Notes: generated by a model not told the origin, from the sequence alone. Shown: positions 29,830-39,136, counted from the stretch's first letter. The stretch is DNA of 64,000 bases from Desulfuromonas sp. KJ2020 (GCF_024197615.1 NZ_JAKUKE010000003.1:527192-591191), one strand, 5' to 3'. Numbers and translations: made by a program.

Positions 29830-31224
29830 ATGGAAATTCGCCTTGATTACACCAATATGATGGCTGATGCCGTGGGAGAGAAGCAGGGGATTCACGAGGC
29901 GGATCTCCACGCCCTGGAACCCAGAACTCTGGAGATCCATCGCCAACTGATGGCGGCCCGTCAACAGGGGAGTCTGCCTTTTTACGACCTTCCTTTTGAC
30001 CGCCGCACGCTCGATGAAGTTGTCGCCCTGGCGGCGGATCTGCGCCGGGATTTTGACGACATTGTCGTCCTGGGCATCGGTGGATCTGCCCTCGGCACCC
30101 TGGCGCTTTTCCGGGCGCTGCGTCCTTTTCACCATAACTTGTTGTCGCCGGGTCAGCGCGGCGACTTTCCCAGACTGCATGTTCTGGACAACGTCGACCC
30201 CGCCGGGGTGGCCCAGACCCTCGATCTGCTCGATCCGGTGCGCACCGTTTTTCTGGTGATCAGCAAATCGGGCACCACCGTCGAGACCATGAGCCAGTTC
30301 GCCATTGCCCGTCAGTGGGCTTCCGAAGCCTGCGGTAATGAGGTCAACCGCCACTTCATCCTTATCACCGATCCGGACAAGGGGGTGTTGCGACGGCTGG
30401 CCGACGAACAGGGCTATCGTTCTCTGCCCATCCCCGCTGGAGTCGGTGGGCGTTTTTCCGTTTTTACGCCGGTTGGACTTCTCCCCCTGGCGGCGGTGGG
30501 TGTCGATGTGCAGGAACTTCTGGCCGGCGCGGCGGCCATGGAGAAACGGGCCACCCTGGAGGATTTCCGCAAAAATCCCGCCTATATCAACGCCGCTCTG
30601 CAGTATCTGGCCTATCGCAAGAATATGCCTATCTCCGTCATGATGCCCTATAGTGATGGTCTGCGGGACATGGCCGACTGGTATCGCCAGCTCTGGGCGG
30701 AGAGTCTGGGGAAAAAATTCGGACTGGATGGCCAGGTGATCCACGTGGGGCCCACCCCTGTCAAGGCGCTGGGAACCACCGATCAGCACAGCCAGGTGCA
30801 ACTGTATATGGAGGGGCCGTTTGACAAGGTCGTCACCTTTCTGGCTCTGGACCATTATGGCGCCGACCTGACCATTCCCCCCGTCCCGGGCGCGCCCGAA
30901 CTTGACTATCTGCAGGGGAAAACTCTCGCCCAACTGATTCGCAGCGAACAAAAAGCGACCGCCATGGCCCTGTCCACCAACGGGCGGCCCAACTGTACCC
31001 TGACCCTGCCCGATCTTTCTCCGCACTCCCTTGGTGCCCTGGTCTACATGCTGGAGGTGCAGACCGTCTTCGCCGGTGGGCTCTTCGGGGTCGATCCCCT
31101 CGATCAGCCCGGCGTCGAGGAAGGAAAGGAATACACCTATGCTCTGATGGGGCGGGCAGGGTATGAGCAGAAACAAGAGGCCTTTGATGACTGGTTTCGG
31201 AGCGTTAAGGAGCGATTTGTCTAG
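29830..31224 (+). CDS. pgi: Glucose-6-phosphate isomerase
   Basis: The 464-residue enzyme interconverts glucose-6-phosphate and fructose-6-phosphate, the precursor of the GDP-mannose branch. Motifs are VLGIGGSALGTLA, ISKSGTTVETMSQ, and the active-site GPTPVKALGTTDQHSQVQ. It is shorter than the ~550-residue enterobacterial form and matches the compact type seen in Bacillus and deltaproteobacteria. The ATG follows GAGGGAGCC. Confidence 0.93.
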   Translation: MEIRLDYTNMMADAVGEKQGIHEADLHALEPRTLEIHRQLMAARQQGSLPFYDLPFDRRTLDEVVALAADLRRDFDDIVVLGIGGSALGTLALFRALRPFHHNLLSPGQRGDFPRLHVLDNVDPAGVAQTLDLLDPVRTVFLVISKSGTTVETMSQFAIARQWASEACGNEVNRHFILITDPDKGVLRRLADEQGYRSLPIPAGVGGRFSVFTPVGLLPLAAVGVDVQELLAGAAAMEKRATLEDFRKNPAYINAALQYLAYRKNMPISVMMPYSDGLRDMADWYRQLWAESLGKKFGLDGQVIHVGPTPVKALGTTDQHSQVQLYMEGPFDKVVTFLALDHYGADLTIPPVPGAPELDYLQGKTLAQLIRSEQKATAMALSTNGRPNCTLTLPDLSPHSLGALVYMLEVQTVFAGGLFGVDPLDQPGVEEGKEYTYALMGRAGYEQKQEAFDDWFRSVKERFV

Positions 31225-31295
31225 GCTTGGTCCCAACGCTGGCTGAAAAGTCCTACTCCTTTGTTTTCTAAAGATAAAATCAGTCTTCTTTGGCC

Positions 31296-31325
31296 TTGAC
31301 AGTCCCGGTGGCGATAGTTTAGGTT
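31296..31325 (+). promoter_or_regulatory. Possible promoter for the TPR/ExeA pair
   Basis: A perfect TTGACA (31296-31301) stands 18 bases before TAGGTT (31320-31325), a weak -10 element. It lies in the 155-base gap after pgi, ahead of the TPR gene. Confidence 0.35.
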
Positions 31326-31379
31326 AGACGGACGCGCCTTTCTCCGCGCGGATTACTTCTCCCAGGTGGCATAGAGTCT

Positions 31380-33578
31380 ATGAAAGAAAAATTACTGGCG
31401 TCCGCGCAGAAAAATATCCAGAAAGGTCAGTTGGCCAAGGCCATCAAGGATTACCAGAAGCTGGTCAGTGTCGATGGGAAGGATATTCGTCACCGACAGA
31501 AGCTGGCTGAGCTCCTGAGCCGGGCGAAGATGATCGATGAGGCCATTACCGAATATGAAGCGGTCGCCAAGCATTTTTCCGACACCGGTTTTTATCTGAA
31601 GGCCATTGCTGTCTACAAGCAGATGCAGAAGCTTGATGCGAACCAGCCTCGATTCTATCAGCGCTTGGCCGAACTCAATGAAAAACAGGGTCTGGCCGGC
31701 AACGCCCTGGCCGAATACCGCTCCCTGGTCAGCCTTTATGAGAAGCAGAATAAACACGAAGAAGCGGTAGGCGTTCTCGAGAAGATGAAGAGACTCGACC
31801 CCGAGAACCTCTCCATCCGGGTCAAAATAGCCGAACGCTTTGTCGACAGCGGCCGCCCCGACCAAGCCCTCACCGAATTCGACGATGTCTGCAAAGTCCT
31901 CGAGGAGAAGCAGGACTGGCCCAGACTGCTGAAACTTTATGAGATCTTTCTCCCCCTGTTCCCCGAGAATGTGGCCCTGAAGGCCGGGCTTGCCCAGACC
32001 TTCATTCGCGAAGGGGAAGTCGAAAAGGGGATGCAGTGGCTTAAAGGGTTGATCAAGAGTCATCCTGACGATATTTCCATCCTTGCCACCCTGGCCCTGG
32101 CCTATAAGGAAACAGGGGATCTGGAAAATAGCCGGGTTACGCTCAATCATCTTCTTAAAATTGACCCCACCGACCTGGTCATGCAGGAAGAACACGCTCG
32201 ACTCCTCTTGCAACTTGACAAGGCGTCCGCTGCTCTGGAGGCCCTCGACCCAGTTAGAGAAGCCTTCAAAAAAGCTGACAAGGCTGATGTTCTTAAAGAA
32301 CTGTACGAGGGCCTGCTTGAGCTTTTGCCCAAGGATCAACGGGTTATTGAGACTCTTAAAGCGCTTTATGAAGAGGCGGGTGAGGGCGACAAGCTGTTCG
32401 ACCTCATGTCTCGCGCCGGCGACGGTTCTTTTGACGAGGGGATACCCTCCGTTGCCACGCCAGAATCTCAACCCACTATTGAAGAATTGGAGGGATTGGA
32501 AGAGCCGAAGGCGGACGAGACCGATGCCCTCACTTTGAACGACATAGATGAACCTGATGAAGTGGAAACGCTGGCGGATGCTGATCTTGTCGAGGTGGTT
32601 GACGACCATGAAATCGAGATGGATCTCGAATTGGACGTCGTTGATGAAGAACTCGAGTTGGTCGCAGATGTTGAAAAAGAAGAAGACGATCTCGAAGAAG
32701 CCGTCGTCGACCTCGAACTCGACCTGGAACCTGTTGCCGACCTGGAAGAAGAGCTTGAAGAACTCGTCGATGAAGACGAGGTCGCGGTTGAGTCCGTTTC
32801 GGCGCCTACCGTCGAGTCGGAGCTTGAAGAAGCCGAATTCTATCTACAGCAGGATTTGCTCGACGAAGCAGAGCAGATCTGTCAACGCCTGCTGACCTCG
32901 GATCCGTCCCTTGAGGCCGCCCTTGAAAAACTGGGCGAAATACAGTCCCGCCGGCTTCAGGCTGCACCCGCCCCTGCTGAAGAGCCGGAAGAAGGCTACT
33001 TTGATCTTGCCGCCGAAATTATGGACGACGGTGCCCTGGACGCCACGGAAGGGATGGAGGGGATTGACGAGTCCGATCGCTTCCAGTTTGACGGTGTCTT
33101 TGCCGAGTTCAAAAAAGGGGTCGATTCCCAAATCGGCGGCGAAGACGCCGAAGCGCACTACAGCCTGGGCATTGCCTACAAGGAAATGGGTCTGTTGGAT
33201 GATGCCATCACCGAATTCGAAAAGACCATGAAGAATCCGGCGCGATTTGTTGACGGCATTACCGCCAAGGGCATCTGCCTGGCCGAAAAAGGCTCTTTCG
33301 AAAACGCTGAGCACACCTTCAAGGCCGGGCTGGCCAATGATGGGCTGGACAGCGAAGAGCGCATCAGCATCTATTACGAACTGGGCCTGCTTTATGAAGT
33401 GTGGGGCAAACCCCGCGAAGCCTTCGAGTGCTTCAAACGTGTGGCCGCGGCAGATTCCTTCTTTCGGAATGTTTCGGAGAAGTTGTCCCTTCTTGGCCAG
33501 GAGTTGGGTGTCTCCGGCGCGGCGGGGAATGATGACGGCACCGGTAAATCCAAAAAAGATCGCATTTCTTTCGTTTAG
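31380..33578 (+). CDS. TPR protein with long acidic linker, FimV-like architecture
   Basis: The 732-residue protein has three parts. Residues 1-~345 are tandem tetratricopeptide repeats (for example AKMIDEAITEYEAVAKHF). Residues ~355-475 are a very acidic, low-complexity segment rich in Glu, Asp, Leu and Val. Residues ~478-720 are another TPR block, starting with EAEFYLQQDLLDEAEQICQ and including AHYSLGIAYKEMGLLDDAI. No signal peptide or membrane helix is seen, so it is probably cytoplasmic. The layout recalls the cytoplasmic part of FimV, a type IV pilus factor, but homology is not shown. It is followed after 25 bases by an ExeA-type ATPase, so the two likely act together. Confidence 0.75.
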   Translation: MKEKLLASAQKNIQKGQLAKAIKDYQKLVSVDGKDIRHRQKLAELLSRAKMIDEAITEYEAVAKHFSDTGFYLKAIAVYKQMQKLDANQPRFYQRLAELNEKQGLAGNALAEYRSLVSLYEKQNKHEEAVGVLEKMKRLDPENLSIRVKIAERFVDSGRPDQALTEFDDVCKVLEEKQDWPRLLKLYEIFLPLFPENVALKAGLAQTFIREGEVEKGMQWLKGLIKSHPDDISILATLALAYKETGDLENSRVTLNHLLKIDPTDLVMQEEHARLLLQLDKASAALEALDPVREAFKKADKADVLKELYEGLLELLPKDQRVIETLKALYEEAGEGDKLFDLMSRAGDGSFDEGIPSVATPESQPTIEELEGLEEPKADETDALTLNDIDEPDEVETLADADLVEVVDDHEIEMDLELDVVDEELELVADVEKEEDDLEEAVVDLELDLEPVADLEEELEELVDEDEVAVESVSAPTVESELEEAEFYLQQDLLDEAEQICQRLLTSDPSLEAALEKLGEIQSRRLQAAPAPAEEPEEGYFDLAAEIMDDGALDATEGMEGIDESDRFQFDGVFAEFKKGVDSQIGGEDAEAHYSLGIAYKEMGLLDDAITEFEKTMKNPARFVDGITAKGICLAEKGSFENAEHTFKAGLANDGLDSEERISIYYELGLLYEVWGKPREAFECFKRVAAADSFFRNVSEKLSLLGQELGVSGAAGNDDGTGKSKKDRISFV

Positions 33579-33603
33579 CCTGTTCTGAGTTCAGGGGTAT
33601 TTC

Positions 33604-34506
33604 ATGAGTTACAGCGAACATTTCGGCCTGGAAAGAGAGCCCTTTTCCAACGCTCCAGACGCTCGCTTCTACTTCAACAGTGAACAGCACAGTCAGGCGT
33701 TGATCCGCCTGCGTTACGCCGTCGATTCCAACAAGGGGTTGGCGCTGCTGGTGGGTGGGGTTGGCACTGGCAAGACGACTCTGGCCCGCCGCATGCTCGA
33801 CAGCCTTCCCGACGACAAATACGAATCCTCTCTTCTCGTTATGATCCACTCCAGCGTCACACCGGAATGGATTCTGACCCGGATTGCCATGCAGCTTGGG
33901 GTGGAAGACCCGGCGCCAGATCGTCTCACCCTGATCAAGCAGCTGTTCGAGCGCCTGCTGGAAATTGAAGCGAGCGGGCGCAAGGCCGTCGTCCTTATCG
34001 ACGAGGCCCAGATGATGCAGACCCGGGAGCTCATGGAAGAATTTCGCGGCCTTCTGAATCTGGAAATTCCCGGCAAAAAACTGCTGAATATTGTTTTTTT
34101 CGGTTTGCATGAAGTCGAGGACTGCCTGCGTCTTGATGAACCTCTGGCCCAGCGGGTAGCGGTCAAATACAGCCTGAAGTCCTTCACCGTGGAGGCCACA
34201 GAAGCATATATCAAGCATCGCCTGCGAGTAGCCAAGTCCAAAAAGATGCTGTTTGAACCGGATACCGTGGCGGCGATTCATAGCTTCGCGGGCGGCGTTC
34301 CCCGCCTGATCAATACGATCTGCGACAACTGCCTGTTTGAGGCCTATCTGCAAAAACTCCCCGCCGTAAATCTGAAGGTCGTTACGAGTGTGGCGGGAGA
34401 TCTGGGTCTTTTGAGCAAGCCGCTCTCCAGCGGTTCCCAAAAAGATGACCTGGCTGACTTCGACGAAATCGAAAGCATGCTCGAAAGTCTTGAGCAGAGT
34501 TCCTGA
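33604..34506 (+). CDS. ExeA/GspA/MshM-type AAA ATPase
   Basis: The 300-residue AAA protein opens with the family signature HFGLEREPFSNAPDARFYF, has Walker A GGVGTGKTT at 51-59 and Walker B VVLIDEAQMM near 131. The C-terminal lid has FAGGVPRLINTICDNCL. The family includes ExeA and GspA (type II secretion) and MshM (MSHA pilus). Unlike ExeA it ends soon after the AAA module, with no membrane helix or peptidoglycan-binding domain. Its partner is the TPR protein just upstream, echoing the mshM-mshN (ATPase plus TPR) arrangement. A strong terminator follows. Confidence 0.85.
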   Translation: MSYSEHFGLEREPFSNAPDARFYFNSEQHSQALIRLRYAVDSNKGLALLVGGVGTGKTTLARRMLDSLPDDKYESSLLVMIHSSVTPEWILTRIAMQLGVEDPAPDRLTLIKQLFERLLEIEASGRKAVVLIDEAQMMQTRELMEEFRGLLNLEIPGKKLLNIVFFGLHEVEDCLRLDEPLAQRVAVKYSLKSFTVEATEAYIKHRLRVAKSKKMLFEPDTVAAIHSFAGGVPRLINTICDNCLFEAYLQKLPAVNLKVVTSVAGDLGLLSKPLSSGSQKDDLADFDEIESMLESLEQSS

Positions 34507-34538
34507 AAAGGCGGCATGCAGGATTGTGAGGCGACACG

Positions 34539-34571
34539 AGACGGCCGGGGATATGCGGCCGTCTTTTTTTT
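34539..34571 (+). terminator. Intrinsic terminator after the ExeA-type ATPase
   Basis: A 9-bp perfect stem agacggccg/cggccgtct with an 8-base loop ends in a run of eight T residues. It separates the TPR-ATPase pair from mutL. Confidence 0.92.
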
Positions 34572-34606
34572 CCAAAAAGACCTGGCTGCCCGGGTGAAGG
34601 AATCTG

Positions 34607-36406
34607 ATGAAGCACCGAATTCAACTGCTGCCTGAAAAACTCTGTAACCAGATTGCTGCTGGCGAAGTGGTCGAGCGGCCGTCTTCGGTGGTGAAGGAAC
34701 TGGTGGAAAATTCCTTGGATGCCGGCGCTACTGAAGTGCGAGTGGAGGTTGAAAAGGGGGGCAGAAGCCTGATCCGTATCGTGGATAACGGTTGTGGCAT
34801 GGGGCGGGAAGATGCCTTTTTGTCTCTGGAGCGCCACGCTACCAGCAAAATACGGACGGACGAAGATCTTTTCGCGATCCGCACCCTGGGGTTCCGAGGC
34901 GAGGCGTTGCCTTCTATTGCCGCTGTCTCCCGTCTGACTTTGCGTACCCGCGAGAAGGGCTCCCTTGAAGGGGTTGAGATCTATCTTGAAGGGGGCACCG
35001 TCCGAAGGGCGGATGCCATCGGCATGCCCTGCGGGACGACCATCGAGGTGCGCAATCTCTTCTTCAACCTGCCGGCCCGTCGGAAATTTCTCCGTCGTGA
35101 GGAGACGGAGTTGGGTCACATCGGCGACGTGGTGACCAAAATGGCGCTGGCCCGTCCGGATGTGCAGTTCAAGCTGAGCCATAACGGCCGGTCTCTGCTC
35201 GACGTTTACCGGCACGACAGTCTTCGCGAACGAACCCTTGCTCTGCTGGGGCGAACCCTGGCAAGCGATTTGGTCGTCGTCGAACGCGGCGAGGGCGATC
35301 TGAAGGTGACCGGCCTGGTCTCCCAACCGTCTTCCACCCGTTCGACGACATCGGCCATGTTTTCCTTCGTCAACGGACGTTATGTAAGGGATCGTGTGAT
35401 TCAGCACGCTATTCTGGACGGCTACCGGAATCTGCTTTTTAAAGGCCGATACCCGGTTGTCGTCCTCTTTATCGAACTGGACCCTCAGTTGGTGGATGTC
35501 AATGTCCATCCGACCAAGCATGAGGTGCGCTTCCGCGAACAGTCCCTGGTGCACGATTTTATCGCGGGAAGCGTGAGGGATGCTCTGCGCCCGGCCGCCT
35601 GGTTGAAGGATGAGGCCCCTCCTGGGCCCCATCAGGATGCCTCTGCCCCGCGGGCAGAGGTCCCCCGCTCCATGTCGGCTCCATGGTCACCCATGTCACT
35701 CCCGTCGGTGCCCCCGCCAGCGCCTCGATTCGAGGCCAGGGAAGCGGCCGATCCCTTTGGCTCGCCTTCTGCGCCACCACTTTCGCTGCCCGAACAGAAA
35801 GTTTCCAGCGAGACGTCCGCCGGCTTCTTTTCTTCCCTGACCCTCATCGGACAATTCGGTCAGTCCTACCTGCTCTGTCAGGATGGTGAAGATCTCCTTC
35901 TTATTGATCAGCATGCGGCCCACGAGCGGATCGGTTTTGAGCGTCTCAAGGAACAGCTGCGCCGGGGGAACATTGAACGGCAGGCCTTGCTTTTTCCCGA
36001 TGTGCTGGAATTCGATTTTCGGCAGGCGGCTCAGGTGCAGGAGCATGTGAACGACCTGTATCGCCTCGGCTTTGAGGTGGAGCCCTTTGGTGGCAACAGT
36101 TTCGTCCTCAAGGCGGTGCCGCAGCTGTTGCACAAGGCCGACCCGGTCGCCCTGCTGCGAGATGTCGCCGGAGAGCTGGCCCAGATCGGTCAGAGCGGCA
36201 AGCTGGAAGAAGCTCTGGATCAGGTTCTCATCCTCATGGCTTGTCACACCATGGTTCGGGCCAACCAGAAATTGTCCCTGCTGCAAATGCAGGCATTGCT
36301 CAACGAGATGGACACTGTTGATTTTAAAGGTCACTGCCCGCACGGTCGCCCGGTCATGCAGCGCCTGTCCCGGGGAGAGATCGAAAAGATGTTCAAGAGG
36401 ACCTGA
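34607..36406 (+). CDS. mutL: DNA mismatch repair protein MutL
   Basis: The 599-residue GHKL ATPase coordinates mismatch repair. N-terminal motifs are IAAGEVVERPSSVVKELVENS, DNGCGM and TLGFRGEALPSIA. A proline-rich linker (~345-400) separates the C-terminal domain, which carries the endonuclease metal motif DQHAAHERIGFE (~434), ACHTMVRA and CPHGRP. These mark a latent MutL endonuclease, as in bacteria without MutH/Dam. It is one base away from miaA (TGATGG overlap). Confidence 0.95.
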   Translation: MKHRIQLLPEKLCNQIAAGEVVERPSSVVKELVENSLDAGATEVRVEVEKGGRSLIRIVDNGCGMGREDAFLSLERHATSKIRTDEDLFAIRTLGFRGEALPSIAAVSRLTLRTREKGSLEGVEIYLEGGTVRRADAIGMPCGTTIEVRNLFFNLPARRKFLRREETELGHIGDVVTKMALARPDVQFKLSHNGRSLLDVYRHDSLRERTLALLGRTLASDLVVVERGEGDLKVTGLVSQPSSTRSTTSAMFSFVNGRYVRDRVIQHAILDGYRNLLFKGRYPVVVLFIELDPQLVDVNVHPTKHEVRFREQSLVHDFIAGSVRDALRPAAWLKDEAPPGPHQDASAPRAEVPRSMSAPWSPMSLPSVPPPAPRFEAREAADPFGSPSAPPLSLPEQKVSSETSAGFFSSLTLIGQFGQSYLLCQDGEDLLLIDQHAAHERIGFERLKEQLRRGNIERQALLFPDVLEFDFRQAAQVQEHVNDLYRLGFEVEPFGGNSFVLKAVPQLLHKADPVALLRDVAGELAQIGQSGKLEEALDQVLILMACHTMVRANQKLSLLQMQALLNEMDTVDFKGHCPHGRPVMQRLSRGEIEKMFKRT

Positions 36407-37353
36407 TGGCGGCTGTTTTGACCCATGACGGCCCACAACCCCTGGTGGTTATCTGCGGTCCGACGGCTTCGGGAAAGACCGCTCTGGCTTTGGAGCTGGC
36501 CCAAAAATTTCCCGTGGAAATCATCTCGGCTGACTCCCGTCAGGTCTACCGGGGCATGGATATCGGCACGGCCAAGGCGACCAGAGCGGAACGGGCCGCC
36601 GTCCCCCACCACCTGATCGATGTCGTCGATCCCGACGAAGAATTCACGGCCGGCCGTTTTGTGACCCTGTCCCAAGAGGCTGTATCTTCCATCGGCCGCC
36701 GTGGTCATCATCCCCTGCTCGTGGGGGGCACCGGCCTGTATATCAAGACGCTTACGGCAGGATTGCTGGAGGCGCCCCCCGCTGACGAGGCGCTACGCCT
36801 CCGTTTGACTGATCTTGAAGAGCAGTACGGGGAGGGAACCCTCCATGCACGGCTGCAACAGGTGGATCCGGCCCTGGCCGAAAAGCTTTCCCCCCGAGAC
36901 CGGGTGCGCCTTGTCAGAGCCTTGGAAGTCTTTCAATTGACAGGGCAGCGGCTGTCCGAACTGCAGGCGAGGCATGGTTTTGCCGACACCCCCTTCCGCC
37001 TGCTTAAAATCGGGGTCCGGGCCGAGCGGGACACTTTGTACCGTCGCATTGACGAGAGGGTCCACCGGATGGTGGCAGAAGGCCTGGTGGCCGAGGTCGA
37101 GGCGCTACTTGCCAAGGGATATTCGTCCCACCTCAAGTCGATGCAGACGATCGGCTACCGGGAGATTATCCGTTTTTTACATGGGGACTTTTCCCTGGAT
37201 GAGGCCATCTCGCGGATTCAACAGGAGAGCCGCCGTTACGCGAAAAGGCAAATGACCTGGTTCCGACGTGATTCCTCCATTATTTGGGTTGATTCCTCAA
37301 GGGAGTCTGATAAAATCCACGAGTTGATGGAATGTTTCTATGTCGCATCATAA
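36406..37353 (+). CDS. miaA: tRNA dimethylallyltransferase
   Basis: MiaA adds an isopentenyl group to A37 of tRNAs reading UNN codons. The 315 residues include the P-loop GPTASGKTALALEL, DSRQVYRGMDIGTAKA, VGGTGLYIK and TIGYREIIRFL. The start shares its first base with the mutL stop. The mutL-miaA-hfq order is widely conserved in proteobacteria. Confidence 0.95.
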   Translation: MAAVLTHDGPQPLVVICGPTASGKTALALELAQKFPVEIISADSRQVYRGMDIGTAKATRAERAAVPHHLIDVVDPDEEFTAGRFVTLSQEAVSSIGRRGHHPLLVGGTGLYIKTLTAGLLEAPPADEALRLRLTDLEEQYGEGTLHARLQQVDPALAEKLSPRDRVRLVRALEVFQLTGQRLSELQARHGFADTPFRLLKIGVRAERDTLYRRIDERVHRMVAEGLVAEVEALLAKGYSSHLKSMQTIGYREIIRFLHGDFSLDEAISRIQQESRRYAKRQMTWFRRDSSIIWVDSSRESDKIHELMECFYVAS

Positions 37354-37363
37354 AGGAGAGGAT

Positions 37364-37597
37364 ATGGCCAAGACCCCGTTCAATATCCAGGATCAGTACC
37401 TCAACCAGGCTCGCAAAGAGCGGGTTAAGGTAGTCGTGATGATGATGTCCGGTGAGAAACTGACCGGATATATCAAGTCCTTCGACAGCTTTTGTCTGCT
37501 GGTTGAAAGTAGCGGCGATATTCTGCTCTACAAGCATGCCATCAGTTCTATCACCTCGGCTGATGGCTCCTTCCGTCTCCATGGAGGCAAGGACTAG
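37364..37597 (+). CDS. hfq: RNA chaperone Hfq
   Basis: The 77-residue Sm-like protein starts MAKTPFNIQDQYLNQARKE and has the distal/proximal RNA-binding features FDSFCLLVES and YKHAISSI. The ATG follows AAAGGAGAGG. It lacks the long disordered C-terminal tail of E. coli Hfq, as is usual outside gammaproteobacteria. It is the last gene of the mutL-miaA-hfq set, ending before a terminator. Confidence 0.95.
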   Translation: MAKTPFNIQDQYLNQARKERVKVVVMMMSGEKLTGYIKSFDSFCLLVESSGDILLYKHAISSITSADGSFRLHGGKD

Positions 37598-37627
37598 CAC
37601 GGCAAGCGCTCCCGACGGATCTCTCTT

Positions 37628-37654
37628 CCCGGCAGGGTGAAATGCCCCGCCGGG
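37628..37654. other. Hairpin in the hfq 3' region
   Basis: cccggc at 37628-37633 pairs with gccggg at 37649-37654, with a further ggg/ccc pair inside. No T-run follows directly; the actual terminator is about 65 bases on. Confidence 0.5.
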
Positions 37655-37718
37655 TCAACCGGCACGCCCTCGTGTCGGCACTATCCGTTGAATACAGGCC
37701 GTTATCGTGGTAAGAACA

Positions 37719-37748
37719 AGACCTCCTTGCAGGGGTCTTTTTCTTTTT
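37719..37748 (+). terminator. Intrinsic terminator downstream of hfq
   Basis: agacctc and ggggtct form a 7-bp stem (one G-T pair) followed by five T, C and five more T residues. It closes the 237-base gap's first half; no protein gene is seen between 37598 and 37834. Confidence 0.8.
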
Positions 37749-37834
37749 GGGACGCATGTTGGGGAAATACGATTTATTTGCACCGACATCTTTGGCGACC
37801 ATGACCGGTTCCCCGAGGTGTCCGGAAGAGGAAT

Positions 37835-39136
37835 TTGCCGGTGGTTGAAATCATAGGGGTGGACGAGGGCAGTATCGCGGAGGAATTGGAGTTGGAGGTT
37901 GGCGACGTCCTCTTGTCGATGAACGGCCAGCCCGTCCGGGATCTGCTCGATTATCAGATTTATGTGGCAACGGAAGAGCTGCTGCTGGAAGTTCGCAAAA
38001 AAAATGGCGAACTCTGGGATCTTGAGTTTGAAAAAGACCTGGAAGATGGTCTGGGTATTCATTTGGAGCATCCGGCGCCCGTGCAGTGCGGTAACAACTG
38101 TATTTTCTGTTTCGTACATCAGTTGCCGCCCAAAATGCGACCGACCCTCTATGTCAAGGACGAGGATTACCGCTTCTCCTATCTTTATGGGTCCTATGTC
38201 ACTCTGACCAATATCGAGGAGAGTGAAATTCAGCGGATTCTCGATCAGCGACTCTCACCCCTTTATGTCTCGGTGCACGCGACGGAGGAGGATCTGCGGA
38301 CCCGTATGATCGGCCGCCAGGGGCCGGCTATTCTGCCCCTGCTCAAGCGCCTGTGCGACGGCGGCATCGAGCTTCATACCCAGATCGTGGTGTGCCCCGG
38401 GTACAATGACGGCGAAGAACTGGACCGCACCATTACTGACCTCTATGCGCTGCGACCGGGAGTTCTCTCCCTGGCGGTCGTGCCGGTGGGCCTGACGGGA
38501 TACCGTGAACGTCTGCCGGATCTGCGCCCTCCCACGCAACAGGAAGCGACCGACCTGCTGAACCGGGTTCACGATTTTCAGCAGAAATTTCTGGAGCAGG
38601 GGGGCTCACGCTTTGTGTATGCCGCCGATGAGTTTTACCTCAAGGCGGGCCTGAATTTTCCTGCGCTGGAGGACTATGAGGAGCTGGCCCAGCTGGAAAA
38701 TGGCGTCGGTCTCATTCCGCTCTTTCGCCTTGAAGCGGCAGATGTTCTGGCTGAAGCGGGCCCCCTCGGCTCAAAGACCGTATCGGTTATCACCGGGGAA
38801 TCGGCCTTCCGTGAAATTGAGACCTTTGCCCAGGCCCTTGCCCGGCGCACCGGTATCACGATCCAGGTCTTTGCCATTCGTAACGATTTCTTCGGGGGAC
38901 AGGTGACCGTCACCGGTTTGCTGACCGGCCGGGACGTTGTTTCGCAACTGACGGGAAAAACTCTCGGCCGCTGCCTGATCGTTCCCGATGTAGTGCTCAA
39001 GGAAGGCGACGACGTTTTTCTCGATGACTTCAGCCTGACGCAGCTTGCCGAGTCATTGGGGGTTTCCGTGTGCCGCGTGCCTGCCAGCCCCTGGGGACTC
39101 TTGGAGGCCCTGGAGTCCTTGCCGTCCAACCATTAA
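37835..39136 (+). CDS. DUF512 protein with PDZ-like and radical-SAM-like domains
   Basis: The 433-residue protein begins with a PDZ-like segment (VDEGSIAEELELEVGDVLLSMNGQPV). A CxxxCxxC cluster (CGNNCIFCFVHQLP, near residue 89) and YVSVHATEEDLR, QIVVCPGYNDG follow, which fit a radical-SAM core. The C-terminal part (~230-430, YAADEFYLKAG, VTVTGLLTGRDV) is the DUF512 domain. The function is not known to me; the iron-sulfur site suggests redox or radical chemistry. The start is TTG at 37835 with GGAAGAGG upstream. A TPR gene follows after 28 bases. Confidence 0.85.
   Translation: MPVVEIIGVDEGSIAEELELEVGDVLLSMNGQPVRDLLDYQIYVATEELLLEVRKKNGELWDLEFEKDLEDGLGIHLEHPAPVQCGNNCIFCFVHQLPPKMRPTLYVKDEDYRFSYLYGSYVTLTNIEESEIQRILDQRLSPLYVSVHATEEDLRTRMIGRQGPAILPLLKRLCDGGIELHTQIVVCPGYNDGEELDRTITDLYALRPGVLSLAVVPVGLTGYRERLPDLRPPTQQEATDLLNRVHDFQQKFLEQGGSRFVYAADEFYLKAGLNFPALEDYEELAQLENGVGLIPLFRLEAADVLAEAGPLGSKTVSVITGESAFREIETFAQALARRTGITIQVFAIRNDFFGGQVTVTGLLTGRDVVSQLTGKTLGRCLIVPDVVLKEGDDVFLDDFSLTQLAESLGVSVCRVPASPWGLLEALESLPSNH

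Noticed and set aside
31392-32609. 405-codon minus-strand frame opposite the TPR gene
   Set aside because: Shadow of repeat-rich coding DNA; the plus-strand TPR pattern is unmistakable.
37551-37802. 83-codon minus-strand frame in the hfq downstream gap
   Set aside because: It overlaps the hfq end and runs opposite a terminator, with no plausible ribosome site or family.
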